Assembly: GCF_005848555.1 (NCBI RefSeq)
Contig: NZ_CP040518.1
Coordinates: 3,239,501-3,303,500 of the forward strand
Length of the DNA: 64,000 nt
Direction: 5' to 3'
Source: Blautia sp. SC05B48
GTDB lineage: Bacteria; Bacillota; Clostridia; Lachnospirales; Lachnospiraceae
In this document: positions 33,859-44,377 of the stretch, one piece after another
Layout of the letters: every line of letters starts with the position of its first letter
How positions within the stretch are numbered: the first letter of the stretch is position 1
Translations under genes and position numbers: made by a program
Notes under the pieces: generated by a model
What the model was told of the DNA's origin: nothing
Database searches by the model: none
Seen by the model: the letters and a program-made list of their open reading frames with translations, nothing else

Positions 33859-34671
33859 ATGGAAATACAGTTATGGCGAAGTATTTTGTGCCCTTACGAG
33901 CTGGCTGTCAAAGAACTGACAGTCAAGTTTAAACATATGATAGAAGAGTATCACGAAAATGATCGTTATTCTCCCATTGAACAAGTCAGTGGAAGAGTAA
34001 AAAGCGTTTCCAGTATCCTGGAGAAAATGCAGCGTAAAGATATCCCGATCGAACAGCTGGAAACAGAAATGGAAGATCTGGCAGGAGTACGGATCATTTG
34101 TCAGTTTGAAGAAGATATCGATACCGTTGCTGCGATCATCCGAAAAAGAACAGATATGGAAGTCAAAAGTGAAAAGAACTATCTGACACATATCAAGCAG
34201 AGCGGTTACCGGAGCTATCACATGATCCTTTATTATACAGTGGAGACTATTAACGGGCCGAAACGGCTTCAGGTAGAAATACAGATCCGTACCATGGCAA
34301 TGAATTTCTGGGCAACGATCGAACATTCCCTTCAGTATAAATACAAAGGTGATATGCCTCCTCATGTAGCAGAACGTCTTAGTAAAGCATCCGATGCGAT
34401 CATTTCGCTGGATCATGAAATGTCTTCTGTGCGCAACGAAATCATGGATGCTCAGAATTCATCGCAGATGCAGTCCAATCTTGTAAAGGATATTCTGAAT
34501 AATATTGAAAATCTCTACCGTGTTTCCAGTGAACGGGAAGTCAGCAAAATACAGGATGAGTTCCTGCGGGTATTCAAAACCAAGGATCTGCGTCAGCTGG
34601 AACGCTTCCACAGGCAGCTGGATATCATTGCAGAGGGTTATCGTGCCCAGGCAGTCCATCACAGCATATGA
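33859..34671 (+). CDS. Small alarmone synthetase (RelQ/SasB-type (p)ppGpp synthetase)
   Basis: A 270-residue single-domain RelA/SpoT synthetase without hydrolase, TGS or ACT domains. Motifs: GRVKSVSSILEKM (substrate loop), DLAGVRIICQFEEDI, SGYRSYHMILYY, and VEIQIRTMAMNFWATIEHSL with catalytic E/Q. The C-terminal helices fit the tetramer-forming RelQ/YjbM group. Makes (p)ppGpp or pGpp from GTP/GDP and ATP, controlled by transcription and allostery. AAGGAG precedes the ATG. Confidence 0.9.
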   Translation: MEIQLWRSILCPYELAVKELTVKFKHMIEEYHENDRYSPIEQVSGRVKSVSSILEKMQRKDIPIEQLETEMEDLAGVRIICQFEEDIDTVAAIIRKRTDMEVKSEKNYLTHIKQSGYRSYHMILYYTVETINGPKRLQVEIQIRTMAMNFWATIEHSLQYKYKGDMPPHVAERLSKASDAIISLDHEMSSVRNEIMDAQNSSQMQSNLVKDILNNIENLYRVSSEREVSKIQDEFLRVFKTKDLRQLERFHRQLDIIAEGYRAQAVHHSI

Positions 34672-34717
34672 ACACAGAGCAGACAGTACTAATACACTTA
34701 CATACGAGGAATTATAA

Positions 34718-36592
34718 ATGCAGGATTTTTTACCAGTTACAAGAGAAGATATGAAGTCAAGAGGCTGGGATGAGTTGGATTTTGTCTACGTGACAGGAGA
34801 TGCCTATGTGGATCATCCGTCTTTTGGATCTGCGATCATTGGACGTCTTCTGGAAAGCAGAGGATATCGTGTAGGCATGATCCCTCAGCCTGACTGGCGA
34901 AAGAAGGAGAGCATCCAGGTGTTCGGGGAACCGCGCCTGGGTTTTCTCGTTACAGCAGGAAACATGGATTCCATGGTGAATCATTATACGGTTTCCAAAA
35001 AGCACCGAAGCACAGATGCCTATTCTCCGGGAGGAAAAATGGGATTAAGACCGGACAGGGCTTCTGTTGTATACAGCAATCTGATCCGGCAGACCTATAA
35101 ACATACGCCTGTCATTCTTGGCGGGATCGAAGCCAGTCTTCGAAGAATGGCACATTACGATTATTGGGAAAATAAGGTCAAGCACAGTATTCTGATCGAT
35201 TCCGGTGCGGATCTGATCTCTTATGGAATGGGGGAACATTCCATCCTGGAGATCGCAGAAGCCCTGCAAAGCGGGATTCCGGTCCAGGAGATCACATATG
35301 TGGCAGGGACGGTTTTTAAAAGCCATGATATCAGCAGGGTTTACGATCCAGTGATCCTTCCGTCATTTGAACAGGTACAGACCGATAAAAAAGCTTATGC
35401 GGACAGCTTTGCCATTCAGTACCGAAACACAGATCCATTTACAGCAAAGCCTCTGGCAGAATCTTATGGGAACCGTGGATATGTGATACAGAATCCACCA
35501 TCTCAGCCTCTGACGCAGATGGAAATGGACGATGTTTACGATCTGCCTTATACGGGACAATATCATCCCATGTATCAGAAAGAAGGCGGGATTCCGGCAC
35601 TGAAAGAGATCAAATTCAGTCTGACCAGCAACAGAGGATGCTTTGGAAGCTGTAATTTCTGTGCGCTGACCTTTCATCAGGGCCGTATCCTTCAGACGAG
35701 AAGTCATGATTCCATTCTGAAAGAAGCTGAAAAGATGACAGAGGATCCGGATTTTAAAGGCTATATCCATGATGTAGGAGGCCCCACGGCTGATTTCCGT
35801 TATCCTTCCTGCAAAAAGCAGCTGACAAAAGGAGTCTGCAAGGAGCGGCAGTGCCTGTTTCCTTCTCCGTGTAAGAATCTGACGGTAGACCACAAGGATT
35901 ATCTTCAGCTTCTCAGAAAGGTAAGGAACATCCCCAAAGTCAAAAAAGTTTTTGTCCGTTCCGGCATTCGGTTTGATTATCTGATGGCAGACCCGGATAA
36001 AACTTTTCTTAATGAACTTGTGAAATATCACATCAGCGGTCAGCTGCGAGTAGCACCGGAGCATGTTTCCGATGAAGTCCTGAAGTTTATGGGCAAGCCC
36101 AGGCACGAGGTTTATGAGAACTTTCTGAAGGAATATGAAAAAGCAAATGCGCGGACTGGTAAACAGCAATATGCCGTTCCGTATTTCATGTCGTCCCATC
36201 CCGGGTGTACAATGAAGGAAGCCGTGAAGCTTGCGGAATACGTCCGTGATCTTGGATTTACGCCGGAGCAGGTTCAGGATTTTTATCCAACGCCATCGAC
36301 ACTTTCTACCTGCATGTATTACACAGGAATCCATCCGCTGACAGGCGAAAAGGTATATGTGCCGAAAAATCCACACGAAAAAGCAATACAGCGAGCACTG
36401 ATGCAGTATAAAAATCCGGAAAATCGCGAACTGGTCCTGGAAGGACTTAAGATGACCGGACGTATGGATCTGGTCGGCTTTGGACCGAAATGTCTGATCC
36501 GTCCCAGAGAGCTTCATAAAAAAGCCAAAAAAACACAGACAAGGAGTTCGGCACATGAAAGATACCAGAAAAAGAAAAACAAAAAAAGGTGA
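34718..36592 (+). CDS. YgiQ family radical SAM protein
   Basis: A 624-residue radical SAM enzyme of unknown reaction. The cluster motif is CFGSCNFCALTFHQGR, with an N-terminal B12-binding-like fold (FGSAIIGRLLESRGYRVGMI) typical of the UPF0313/YgiQ family, plus conserved LRVAPEHVSDEVLKFMGKP and DFYPTPSTLSTCMYYTG. A basic tail ends it. GAGGAAT precedes the ATG. Overlaps the next gene by 38 bases. Confidence 0.9.
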   Translation: MQDFLPVTREDMKSRGWDELDFVYVTGDAYVDHPSFGSAIIGRLLESRGYRVGMIPQPDWRKKESIQVFGEPRLGFLVTAGNMDSMVNHYTVSKKHRSTDAYSPGGKMGLRPDRASVVYSNLIRQTYKHTPVILGGIEASLRRMAHYDYWENKVKHSILIDSGADLISYGMGEHSILEIAEALQSGIPVQEITYVAGTVFKSHDISRVYDPVILPSFEQVQTDKKAYADSFAIQYRNTDPFTAKPLAESYGNRGYVIQNPPSQPLTQMEMDDVYDLPYTGQYHPMYQKEGGIPALKEIKFSLTSNRGCFGSCNFCALTFHQGRILQTRSHDSILKEAEKMTEDPDFKGYIHDVGGPTADFRYPSCKKQLTKGVCKERQCLFPSPCKNLTVDHKDYLQLLRKVRNIPKVKKVFVRSGIRFDYLMADPDKTFLNELVKYHISGQLRVAPEHVSDEVLKFMGKPRHEVYENFLKEYEKANARTGKQQYAVPYFMSSHPGCTMKEAVKLAEYVRDLGFTPEQVQDFYPTPSTLSTCMYYTGIHPLTGEKVYVPKNPHEKAIQRALMQYKNPENRELVLEGLKMTGRMDLVGFGPKCLIRPRELHKKAKKTQTRSSAHERYQKKKNKKR

Positions 36593-37175
36593 TTTCGGTT
36601 ATTTTAACAGCGAAAAAAAACGAAGACTCCTGATCACCGCAGGATTATTTTCGCTTCCACTGCTCATTTTCTTTGTGGCGTGGGCCGTCAACGGAACAAG
36701 AATGACAGTCTGGACGGTTCTGACCGTAGTAGGCTGTCTGCCAGGCTGTAAATCCATGGTAAGCCTGATCATGATCCTGTTACGTCATCCTATGGATGAA
36801 AAGATCTATAAAGAGATCTGCGAACATGCAGGAGACCTGGTCATGTCCTATGAAATGTACATGACTTTTTATGAGAAAAGCGGTTACCTGGACGCTGTTG
36901 CCGTGTGCGGAAATACAGTAGTGGGTTATACCAGTGATCCAAAAGCAGATATCACCTACCTTGCAGAGCAGTCACAGAAAATCATCCGTAAAAACGGATA
37001 TAAAGTGGATGTAAAGATCCTGAAGGACCTGAAGCCCTATCTGGAACGTCTGGATTCCATGAATGAGCACAAAGAATCTCTGAGAAACGGGATTAAATTC
37101 ACACCGGATGAACGATACCCGGATCTTTCCAGAGAAGAACTGATCAAACATACGATCCTGGCAATCTGTCTGTAG
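36555..37175 (+). CDS. Conserved two-span membrane protein, 206 residues
   Basis: Not assigned to a family. A basic N-terminus (KDTRKRKTKKGD) is followed by two hydrophobic helices (about 26-46 and 51-74) and a soluble C-terminal domain of 130 residues (DLVMSYEMYMTFYEKSGYLDA; LAEQSQKIIRKNGYKVDVKI). AAGGAG lies before the ATG inside the radical SAM gene, implying joint transcription with it and the pseudouridine synthase gene 12 bases downstream. Confidence 0.65.
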   Translation: MKDTRKRKTKKGDFGYFNSEKKRRLLITAGLFSLPLLIFFVAWAVNGTRMTVWTVLTVVGCLPGCKSMVSLIMILLRHPMDEKIYKEICEHAGDLVMSYEMYMTFYEKSGYLDAVAVCGNTVVGYTSDPKADITYLAEQSQKIIRKNGYKVDVKILKDLKPYLERLDSMNEHKESLRNGIKFTPDERYPDLSREELIKHTILAICL

Positions 37176-37187
37176 GAGCATTATATA

Positions 37188-38156
37188 ATGAAAGAATTTA
37201 TCATTAACGAAAACGAGGCCGGACAGCGTTTTGACAAATATCTGGCCAAGCTTCTCCGCGAAGCTCCAAAGAGCTTTTTCTACAAAATGATGAGGAAAAA
37301 AAATATCACGCTCAATGGAAAAAAAGCCACCGGGAATGAAAAGCTGTTTTCAGGAGATCATGTAAAACTGTTTTTAAGTGATGAAACATTTGAAAAATTC
37401 AGCGGAAATGATTCTGCTCCACGGGCACATTATGCTCTGGATATCATTTACGAGGATGAAAATATCCTGTTGATCAACAAACCGGCAGGAATGCTTTCTC
37501 AGCCTGTTGATGACGGAACCCCTTCACTGGTAGAATATCTGACTGGCTATCTTCTGAAAAATGGCTCTCTTACAGAGAATGATCTGAGAACCTTTCGTCC
37601 TTCCGTATGCAACCGCCTTGACCGCAATACCAGTGGGCTGATAGCGGCAGGCAAAAGCCTTTCCGGTCTGCAGGAACTTTCAGGGATGTTCAAGTCCAGG
37701 GAACTTCATAAATATTACCTCTGTCTTGTGGAGGGAGTTTTAAAAGAAGAAAGATATATCAAAGGTTATCTGGCAAAAGATAAAAAAAGCAACAAAGTAA
37801 CCATCTATAAACAAGAGAAAGAAAATGCCCTGCCAGTGGAAACAAAGTATTATCCGTTGGGTACCAATGGAACCCGTACCCTTCTTAAGGTTGAACTGAT
37901 CACAGGACGTGCACATCAGATTCGTGCCCACCTTGCTTCGGAGGGACATTCGATTGTTGGTGATCCCAAATATGGAAAAGCCGATAAAAAACTGAAAGGA
38001 CAGCTGCTTCATTCTTTTCGAATGGAGTTTCCATCTATGAAAGGAAGCCTGTCATATTTATCCGGGAAGGTCTTTACGGCACCGCTTCCGGAAATCTTTC
38101 TCAGAACACTAAAAGAGGAAAAGTTGGAGGAGAGTTATTATGAAAATCTGGAATGA
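37188..38156 (+). CDS. RluA-family pseudouridine synthase with S4 domain
   Basis: A 322-residue RNA pseudouridine synthase. The N-terminal S4 domain (AGQRFDKYLAKLLREAP) is followed by the RluA/RluC/D domain with the catalytic Asp in NRLDRNTSGLI and the RAHQIRAHLASEGHSIVGDPKYG motif. The target is probably 23S rRNA but the position cannot be read from sequence. Overlaps lepB by 17 bases. Confidence 0.92.
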   Translation: MKEFIINENEAGQRFDKYLAKLLREAPKSFFYKMMRKKNITLNGKKATGNEKLFSGDHVKLFLSDETFEKFSGNDSAPRAHYALDIIYEDENILLINKPAGMLSQPVDDGTPSLVEYLTGYLLKNGSLTENDLRTFRPSVCNRLDRNTSGLIAAGKSLSGLQELSGMFKSRELHKYYLCLVEGVLKEERYIKGYLAKDKKSNKVTIYKQEKENALPVETKYYPLGTNGTRTLLKVELITGRAHQIRAHLASEGHSIVGDPKYGKADKKLKGQLLHSFRMEFPSMKGSLSYLSGKVFTAPLPEIFLRTLKEEKLEESYYENLE

Positions 38157-38697
38157 AATATGGGATTACGTCAAGATGATTATCATCGTGGTAGTTGTAG
38201 TCCTGGTTATCAACAATGTAGTACTGATCAATGCAAAGATCCCGTCAGAATCTATGGAAAATACCATTATGACCGGGGATCGTATCTTTGGTTATCGTCT
38301 GGCCTATGGTCTGAATATGGATGTATTTGGCCACGAGATCTCAAAAAAATGGAAAGATCCGGAACGCTTTGACATTGTGATCTTCAAATATCCGGATGAT
38401 GAGTCTCAGCTGTTCATCAAACGTATCATCGGTCTTCCCGGAGATAAAGTAGAGATCAAAGATGGTAAAGTTTATATCAATGATTCAGAGACACCTCTGG
38501 ATGATTCCTTTGTGCCGGAAACTCCTCTTGGAAGCTTCGGACCATACGAAGTACCGGAAAACTGTTACTTTATGATGGGAGACAACCGTAACAATTCCAA
38601 GGATTCCCGATACTGGCAGAATACGTATGTACAGTTTGATCAGATCGTCGGAAAAGCGGAGATCCGTTATTTCCCATCCATCAAGCTTCTGGATTAA
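38140..38697 (+). CDS. lepB: Signal peptidase I
   Basis: Membrane serine protease (185 residues) removing Sec and Tat signal peptides. One N-terminal span (about 12-32), then box B PSESM with nucleophile Ser38, box D KRIIGLPGD with general base Lys94, and box E GDNRNNSKDSRYW. GGAGGA precedes the ATG within the pseudouridine synthase gene. Confidence 0.95.
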   Translation: MKIWNEIWDYVKMIIIVVVVVLVINNVVLINAKIPSESMENTIMTGDRIFGYRLAYGLNMDVFGHEISKKWKDPERFDIVIFKYPDDESQLFIKRIIGLPGDKVEIKDGKVYINDSETPLDDSFVPETPLGSFGPYEVPENCYFMMGDNRNNSKDSRYWQNTYVQFDQIVGKAEIRYFPSIKLLD

Positions 38698-38709
38698 AGG
38701 ACAGCTCTT

Positions 38710-39243
38710 ATGGCAACATGGAACAGCAGAGGACTTCGTGGTTCTACTCTGGAGGAACTTATCAATCGTACCAATGAGCAGTACAGGGAAAAGGGACTGG
38801 CCCTCATCCAGAAAATTCCGACGCCTATCACTCCGGTTAAAATGGATAAAACCTCCCGGCATATCACGCTGGCATATTTTGAACAGAAAAGTACCGTAGA
38901 TTATATCGGAGCAGTACAGGGAATCCCTGTCTGCTTCGATGCAAAAGAATGCTGTGTAAAAACTTTTCCCCTTGCGAACATTCATCCTCATCAGGTAGCA
39001 TTTATGGATGAGTTTGAAAAGCAGAAGGGGATTGCTTTTTTTCTGATCTATTTCAGCGCAGATAATGTTTTTTATTATCTTACCCTTCGTAAGCTGAAGG
39101 AATTCTGGAAAAGGATGGAAGACGGCGGACGAAAAAGTTTTCGTCGGGAAGAGCTGGACCAGGAATTTTATCTTTCCGGAAAAAATGGATTTCTGGTTCC
39201 TTATCTGGAAGGAATCCAGAAAGATCTGCAATTACGGGATTGA
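38710..39243 (+). CDS. recU: Holliday junction resolvase RecU
   Basis: Firmicute Holliday junction-cleaving enzyme (177 residues), shorter than B. subtilis RecU. Active-site residues are visible in STVDYIGAVQ and FDAKEC (the D-x-E/K type pair) after AYFEQK. Opening MATWNSRGLRGSTLEELINRT is diagnostic. It follows lepB by 12 bases; in Bacillus recU pairs with a PBP gene instead. Confidence 0.92.
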   Translation: MATWNSRGLRGSTLEELINRTNEQYREKGLALIQKIPTPITPVKMDKTSRHITLAYFEQKSTVDYIGAVQGIPVCFDAKECCVKTFPLANIHPHQVAFMDEFEKQKGIAFFLIYFSADNVFYYLTLRKLKEFWKRMEDGGRKSFRREELDQEFYLSGKNGFLVPYLEGIQKDLQLRD

Positions 39244-39268
39244 CTTTTGGAAAGGTTTCCTATATAAT
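39240..39268 (+). promoter_or_regulatory. his operon promoter
   Basis: TTGACT, exact 17-base spacer, TATAAT. The -35 overlaps the recU stop codon. The leader of about 80 bases has a TTTCTGTG / CACAGGAAA pairing but no T-box motif and no His-codon run. Confidence 0.85.
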
Positions 39269-39353
39269 CAAATTTAAGTTTTTCTGTGATAGCATGGTAG
39301 CGAATTAAAGTGAAACACAGGAAATCTCAAAATGTGTTACGGAGGAAATGAGC

Positions 39354-40475
39354 ATGCAGCGTATTTTTCATACACCTGAAGGTGTGCGGGACATTTATGG
39401 AGAGGAATGCAGCCGCAAAAAACGGCTCCAGAAGGAGCTCCACCAGGTGTTTTCAAGATATGGATATGAAGATATAGAAACACCGGGATTTGAGTATTTT
39501 GAAGTGTTCAGCAATGAAGTAGGAACGATTCCATCCAAGGACTTATATAAATTTTTTGACAGAGAGGGAAACACACTTGTTCTCAGACCTGACTTTACAC
39601 CGTCTGTTTCCAGAGCATGTGCAACTTATTTTGATCCGGAAAAGGGACCTGTAAGACTTTGTTATACCGGAAATACATTTATCAACAATTCCAGTTACAG
39701 AGGTCAGATGAAAGAAAATACTCAGATGGGTGTTGAACATATGGGAGATGATTCTGCAGCAGCAGATGCTGAAATTCTTGCTATGACCGTGGAGTGTCTG
39801 AAGGCAGCAGGACTTACCGAATTCCAGGTTAGCGTAGGCCAGGTAGATTATTATAAATCCCTGCTTGCAGAGGCAGATCTGGGGCCAGAGATAGAAGAGC
39901 ATCTTCGTGAGCTGATCTCTCAGAAGAATTATTTTGGTGTGGAAGAACTTCTTAAGGGACAGAATTTAGGCGATAACCTTTCCAAGGCTTTTGCTGAACT
40001 GCCTCAGATGTTCGGTTCAGCAGAAGTGTTGGAAAAAGCAAAAAAACTCACCTCCAATCCAGAGGCACTTTCTGCAGTAAAACGACTGGAAGAAATTTAT
40101 GAGATCCTGAAAGTATACGGCTGTGAGAAATACATTGCTTTTGATTTTGGAATGCTCAGTAAGTTCCGTTATTATACAGGGATCATTTTCCAGGCCTATA
40201 CATATGGAACCGGTGAACCTCTGATCAAAGGCGGACGATACAACGAATTGATGAAACATTTCGGAAAACCGGCTTCTTCCATTGGATTTGCCATTGTGGT
40301 CGATAACCTGATGCTCGCGCTTTCCAGACAGAAACTGACTGTTCCGGCCGGTGATAAGACCATTGTGATCACCTATGATCCGGAAAATCTGAAAAAAGCG
40401 ATCCAGGAAGCAATGGAGCTTCGAAACGAAGGTAAAAAAGTGGCATTGTGCCCGACAAAGGAGGAGCAGGACTGA
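39354..40475 (+). CDS. hisZ: ATP phosphoribosyltransferase regulatory subunit HisZ
   Basis: HisRS-like paralogue (373 residues) that activates short-form HisG and gives histidine feedback. It opens [17 protein letters not shown] and has [19 protein letters not shown] and [10 protein letters not shown], but ends near residue 373 without the anticodon-binding domain of true HisRS. ATG at 39354 stands eight bases after GGAGG; the ATG at 39348 is only two bases after it. TGATG overlap with hisG. Confidence 0.92.
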   Translation: MQRIFHTPEGVRDIYGEECSRKKRLQKELHQVFSRYGYEDIETPGFEYFEVFSNEVGTIPSKDLYKFFDREGNTLVLRPDFTPSVSRACATYFDPEKGPVRLCYTGNTFINNSSYRGQMKENTQMGVEHMGDDSAAADAEILAMTVECLKAAGLTEFQVSVGQVDYYKSLLAEADLGPEIEEHLRELISQKNYFGVEELLKGQNLGDNLSKAFAELPQMFGSAEVLEKAKKLTSNPEALSAVKRLEEIYEILKVYGCEKYIAFDFGMLSKFRYYTGIIFQAYTYGTGEPLIKGGRYNELMKHFGKPASSIGFAIVVDNLMLALSRQKLTVPAGDKTIVITYDPENLKKAIQEAMELRNEGKKVALCPTKEEQD

Positions 40476-41113
40476 TGAGATATCTTACATTTGCCCTCAC
40501 AAAAGGGCGTCTGGCCAGCAAAACACTGGATATGTTTGAGAAGATCGGTATTACATGTGAGGAGATGCGTGACAAAGATTCCCGAAAGCTGATCTTTACC
40601 AACGAGGAACTGAAGCTGAAGTTTTTCCTTGCAAAAGGTCCGGATGTGCCGACTTATGTAGAGTATGGTGCAGCAGATATCGGTATCGTAGGTAAGGATA
40701 CCATTCTGGAAGAAGGAAGAAAGCTATATGAGGTTATGGATCTTGGATTTGGAGCATGTCGCATGTGCGTATGCGGCCCTGAAAGCGCCAGGGAAGTTCT
40801 GAATAACAATCAGCTGATCCGTGTAGCTACAAAATATCCAAATATTGCAAAGGATTACTTCTATAACAAAAAGCATCAGACTGTGGAAATCATTAAGCTG
40901 AACGGTTCCATTGAGCTTGCACCGATCGTAGGACTTTCCGAGGTTATCGTGGATATCGTGGAAACCGGAAGCACCCTTCGTGAGAATGGCCTGAAGGTGC
41001 TGGAAGAAGTCTGCCCGCTGTCTGCACGTATGGTAGTCAATCAGGTCAGCATGAAAATGGAAGATGAACGGATCCGCAAACTGATCACGGAACTTCGAGG
41101 TGTGGTCAAATAA
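40475..41113 (+). CDS. hisG: ATP phosphoribosyltransferase, short form
   Basis: First step of histidine synthesis (212 residues): ATP plus PRPP to phosphoribosyl-ATP. Short form lacking the regulatory C-terminal domain, so it needs His[34 protein letters not shown] and the PRPP loop [14 protein letters not shown] are present. ATG overlaps the hisZ stop. Confidence 0.95.
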   Translation: MRYLTFALTKGRLASKTLDMFEKIGITCEEMRDKDSRKLIFTNEELKLKFFLAKGPDVPTYVEYGAADIGIVGKDTILEEGRKLYEVMDLGFGACRMCVCGPESAREVLNNNQLIRVATKYPNIAKDYFYNKKHQTVEIIKLNGSIELAPIVGLSEVIVDIVETGSTLRENGLKVLEEVCPLSARMVVNQVSMKMEDERIRKLITELRGVVK

Positions 41114-41163
41114 ACTGAGCAACAGATGAACCTCCAAAATACAGAAAGAAGGCAGAATTTATT

Positions 41164-42474
41164 ATGCGTAAGGTAAAACTCACCAAAGAATCTACAAAAG
41201 ATATTCTGGAAACTCTCTTAAAAAGAAGCCCTAATAATTATGGAAAATACGAGGATGCAGTAGCAAATATACTTGCCAAAGTAAAAGCAGAGGGAGATAC
41301 CGCGTTATTTGCATTTACCAGAGAATTTGATAAAGTCGAAGTGACAAGGGATACGATCCGTGTAACACCGGAGGAGATCGAGGAAGCATACAAGCTGGTA
41401 GATCCTTCCCTGATCGATGTGATCAAAAAAGCACTGGTGAATATCCGCAGCTATCACGAAAAGCAGCTTCTGAACAGCTGGTTCACAAGCACAACAGACG
41501 GAACCATGCTTGGTCAGAAGGTAACCGCTCTGAACCGTGTAGGTGTTTACGTTCCCGGTGGAAAGGCTGTATATCCGTCTTCCGTGCTGATGAATATCGT
41601 TCCTGCAAAAGTTGCCGGTGTTGACCGTATTGTAATGACAACACCTCCTGGAAAAGACGGAAAAGTTAATCCAAGCACACTTGTTGCCGCCAACGAAGCC
41701 GGTGCAGATGAAATCTATAAAGTGGGTGGTGCACAGGCCATCGGAGCACTTGCATATGGAACCGAGAGTATTCCAAAGGTTGACAAAATCGTAGGACCCG
41801 GAAATATTTTTGTTGCGCTTGCAAAAAAGGCAGTTTATGGATACGTAAGCATTGATTCTATTGCCGGCCCAAGCGAGATCCTCGTTCTTGCAGATGAGAC
41901 TGCAAATCCTCGTTATATTGCAGCAGATCTTCTTTCTCAGGCAGAACATGATGAGATGGCATCTGCGATCCTGATCACAACAAATGAGGAATTTGCAGAT
42001 CAGGTAGATAAAGAAGTCAGAGGTTTTGTTGAGGTACTTTCCAGAAAAGCCATTATCGAGAAATCCCTGGAGAACTTTGGCTATATCCTGATCGCAGAAG
42101 ATATGGACGAGGCCATTGAGGCTGCCAATGAAATTGCTTCTGAACATATGGAGATCGTCACAAAGAATCCTTTTGAAGATATGATGAAGGTACGAAATGC
42201 AGGTGCGATTTTTATCGGAGAGCACAGCTCTGAACCCCTTGGAGATTATTTTGCAGGACCAAACCATGTGCTTCCTACCAATGGAACTGCCAAATTTTTC
42301 TCCGCACTTTCTGTAGATGATTTTATCAAAAAATCCAGTATTGTATATTATTCAAGAGAAGCACTCCGAAAGATCCACAAGGACATTATCCAGTTTGCCA
42401 CATCGGAACAGCTGACTGCACACGCAAATTCCATTGCAGTCCGTTTTGAGGAAGAGGACAAGGAGAACGAATAA
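41164..42474 (+). CDS. hisD: Histidinol dehydrogenase
   Basis: Last two oxidations of histidine synthesis, zinc- and NAD-dependent (436 residues). VGVYVPGGKAVYPSSVLMN, GAQAIGALAYGTESIPKVDK and the zinc/catalytic region SQAEHDEMASAILIT with PNHVLPTNGTAKF are intact. TAATG overlap with hisB. Confidence 0.96.
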   Translation: MRKVKLTKESTKDILETLLKRSPNNYGKYEDAVANILAKVKAEGDTALFAFTREFDKVEVTRDTIRVTPEEIEEAYKLVDPSLIDVIKKALVNIRSYHEKQLLNSWFTSTTDGTMLGQKVTALNRVGVYVPGGKAVYPSSVLMNIVPAKVAGVDRIVMTTPPGKDGKVNPSTLVAANEAGADEIYKVGGAQAIGALAYGTESIPKVDKIVGPGNIFVALAKKAVYGYVSIDSIAGPSEILVLADETANPRYIAADLLSQAEHDEMASAILITTNEEFADQVDKEVRGFVEVLSRKAIIEKSLENFGYILIAEDMDEAIEAANEIASEHMEIVTKNPFEDMMKVRNAGAIFIGEHSSEPLGDYFAGPNHVLPTNGTAKFFSALSVDDFIKKSSIVYYSREALRKIHKDIIQFATSEQLTAHANSIAVRFEEEDKENE

Positions 42475-43061
42475 TGGCAAGAGAAGCACTGATTGAAAGA
42501 AACACAAAAGAAACGCAGATACGTCTGCAGCTGAATATTGATGGAACAGGAAGTTCCGATGTTGATACAGGCATTGGCTTTTTTGACCATATGCTGGACG
42601 GTTTTACGCGCCATGGACTGTATGATCTTACGCTGAGAGTCCACGGTGATCTGAATGTAGATGATCATCACACCATTGAAGATACAGGGATCGTCCTTGG
42701 AAACGCTATCCGTGAGGCAGTTGGCGACAAAAAAGGGATCAAACGTTACGGCAGCTGTATCCTTCCTATGGATGAAGTGCTTGTGCTCTGCGCAGTAGAT
42801 CTTTCCGGAAGACCTTATCTTGGATGGGATGCAGAGTTTCCTACAGAAAAAATAGGAGATATGGCCACAGAGATGGTAAAGGAATTCTTTTATGCAGTAT
42901 CCTATTCTGCGGCAATGAATCTTCACATCAAAGTTCTTTCCGGAGGAAACAGCCATCATGTGGCAGAGGCCATGTTTAAAAGCTTTGCGAAAGCCCTTGA
43001 TGCAGCAACACAATACGATTCCCGGATCACAGACGTGCTTTCTACCAAGGGAAGCCTCTGA
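42474..43061 (+). CDS. hisB: Imidazoleglycerol-phosphate dehydratase
   Basis: Monofunctional, manganese-dependent dehydratase (195 residues). Two HHxxE metal motifs: DDHHTIEDTGI and NSHHVAEAMFK; also DTGIGFFDHMLDGF. Translationally coupled to hisD. Confidence 0.96.
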   Translation: MAREALIERNTKETQIRLQLNIDGTGSSDVDTGIGFFDHMLDGFTRHGLYDLTLRVHGDLNVDDHHTIEDTGIVLGNAIREAVGDKKGIKRYGSCILPMDEVLVLCAVDLSGRPYLGWDAEFPTEKIGDMATEMVKEFFYAVSYSAAMNLHIKVLSGGNSHHVAEAMFKSFAKALDAATQYDSRITDVLSTKGSL

Positions 43062-43079
43062 TACAGAAGGAGACCACTT

Positions 43080-44360
43080 ATGAACAAACAGTTGATCCCA
43101 TGTCTTTATCTTCATTCAGAAAAAGCGGTAACAGGATTTGGACAGAGAAATCTTTTCGGAGACGGAAATGTAGAAACACTTGCAAAATTTTACGGTGACA
43201 ATGGGGCAGATGAGCTTCTGGTATTTGACTTTTCTTCTGCAGATGCAGAGCATGACCGTGCGATCGGAAAAATCCGTGATATCTGTCAGGCATCTGAAAT
43301 CCCGGTTATCGCAGCGGGAAATATCAAACGTATGGAAGATGTAAAAAAGCTGATCTATGCGGGATGTGCCAAAGTTGTACTGAATTTTTCGAAAGAGAAT
43401 AATATCAAACTTCTGGAAGAAGTATCACGCCGCTTTGGAAAAGAGCGTATGATGATCAGCATCTCTGATCTGAGAGAATTCACAGAAAATCAGGATCTGA
43501 TCGAAAAATATGCAGACACTGTTCTGGCTCTGGACACTGTCGAAAATGAAATCGCAGAGATTTCTCAGATTTCCATTGTTCTTCATACCGATGAAAACAG
43601 ATATGAGAACGTTCTGAAGCTTTTAGGAGAAGCAGCTGTGTCCGGACTTTGCGGTGCTTATGTAAGCAGTCTTGAAAATGATCTGCATACATTTAAGGAA
43701 ACCTGCGAAGAAGCCAGAATTCCGGTAAACACATATAAAAGTAATATTGCATGGTCGGATTTTAAATTAAACAGTGACGGAATGGTTCCGGTTATTGTCC
43801 AGGATTACCGGACGGATGAAGTACTGATGCTGGCCTATATGAATGAGCTTGCTTTTAACACAACATTGAAGCTGGGAAAAATGACATACTGGAGCCGCAG
43901 CCGGAATGAGCTCTGGACCAAAGGGCTGACATCCGGACATGTACAGTATGTAAAGGCTCTTACTATTGACTGTGATAATGATACGATCCTTGCCAAAGTG
44001 GAGCAGGTTGGAGCAGCCTGCCATACAGGAAACCGTACCTGTTTCTTCAAACCTCTGATGAAAAAAGAGTACGATGATACCAATCCACTTCACGTGTTCC
44101 AGAATGTGTATGATGTGATCACTGACCGAAAAGAGCATCCAAAGGAAGGTTCCTATACTAATTATCTTTTTGATAAAGGAATCGACAAGATTTTGAAAAA
44201 AGTCGGTGAAGAATGCACAGAGATCGTCATTGCAGCCAAAAATCCGGATAAAGAAGAGATTAAATACGAAATTTCAGATTTTCTTTATCATATGATGGTA
44301 CTCATGGTGGAAAAAGGAGTCAGCTGGGAAGAAATCACCAAAGAATTGGTAAAAAGATAA
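43080..44360 (+). CDS. hisIE: Degenerate HisA/HisF-like barrel fused to HisI and HisE
   Basis: A 426-residue three-part protein. Residues 1-215 align in style with HisA/HisF barrels ([47 protein letters not shown]), but the catalytic Asp of IPCLDV in HisF is Tyr here (IPCLYL), so this part is probably not a cyclase. Residues about 225-330 are HisI, phosphoribosyl-AMP cyclohydrolase ([35 protein letters not shown]). Residues about 345-426 are HisE, phosphoribosyl-ATP pyrophosphatase ([19 protein letters not shown]). Steps 2 and 3 of the pathway. hisA, hisC, hisF and hisH are not in the window. Confidence 0.88.
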   Translation: MNKQLIPCLYLHSEKAVTGFGQRNLFGDGNVETLAKFYGDNGADELLVFDFSSADAEHDRAIGKIRDICQASEIPVIAAGNIKRMEDVKKLIYAGCAKVVLNFSKENNIKLLEEVSRRFGKERMMISISDLREFTENQDLIEKYADTVLALDTVENEIAEISQISIVLHTDENRYENVLKLLGEAAVSGLCGAYVSSLENDLHTFKETCEEARIPVNTYKSNIAWSDFKLNSDGMVPVIVQDYRTDEVLMLAYMNELAFNTTLKLGKMTYWSRSRNELWTKGLTSGHVQYVKALTIDCDNDTILAKVEQVGAACHTGNRTCFFKPLMKKEYDDTNPLHVFQNVYDVITDRKEHPKEGSYTNYLFDKGIDKILKKVGEECTEIVIAAKNPDKEEIKYEISDFLYHMMVLMVEKGVSWEEITKELVKR

Positions 44361-44377
44361 ATTATATATCATTCAGG

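Noticed and set aside
39269..39353. T-box or histidine attenuator leader before hisZ
   Set aside because: The leader is only about 80 bases, with no T-box sequence and no run of His codons.
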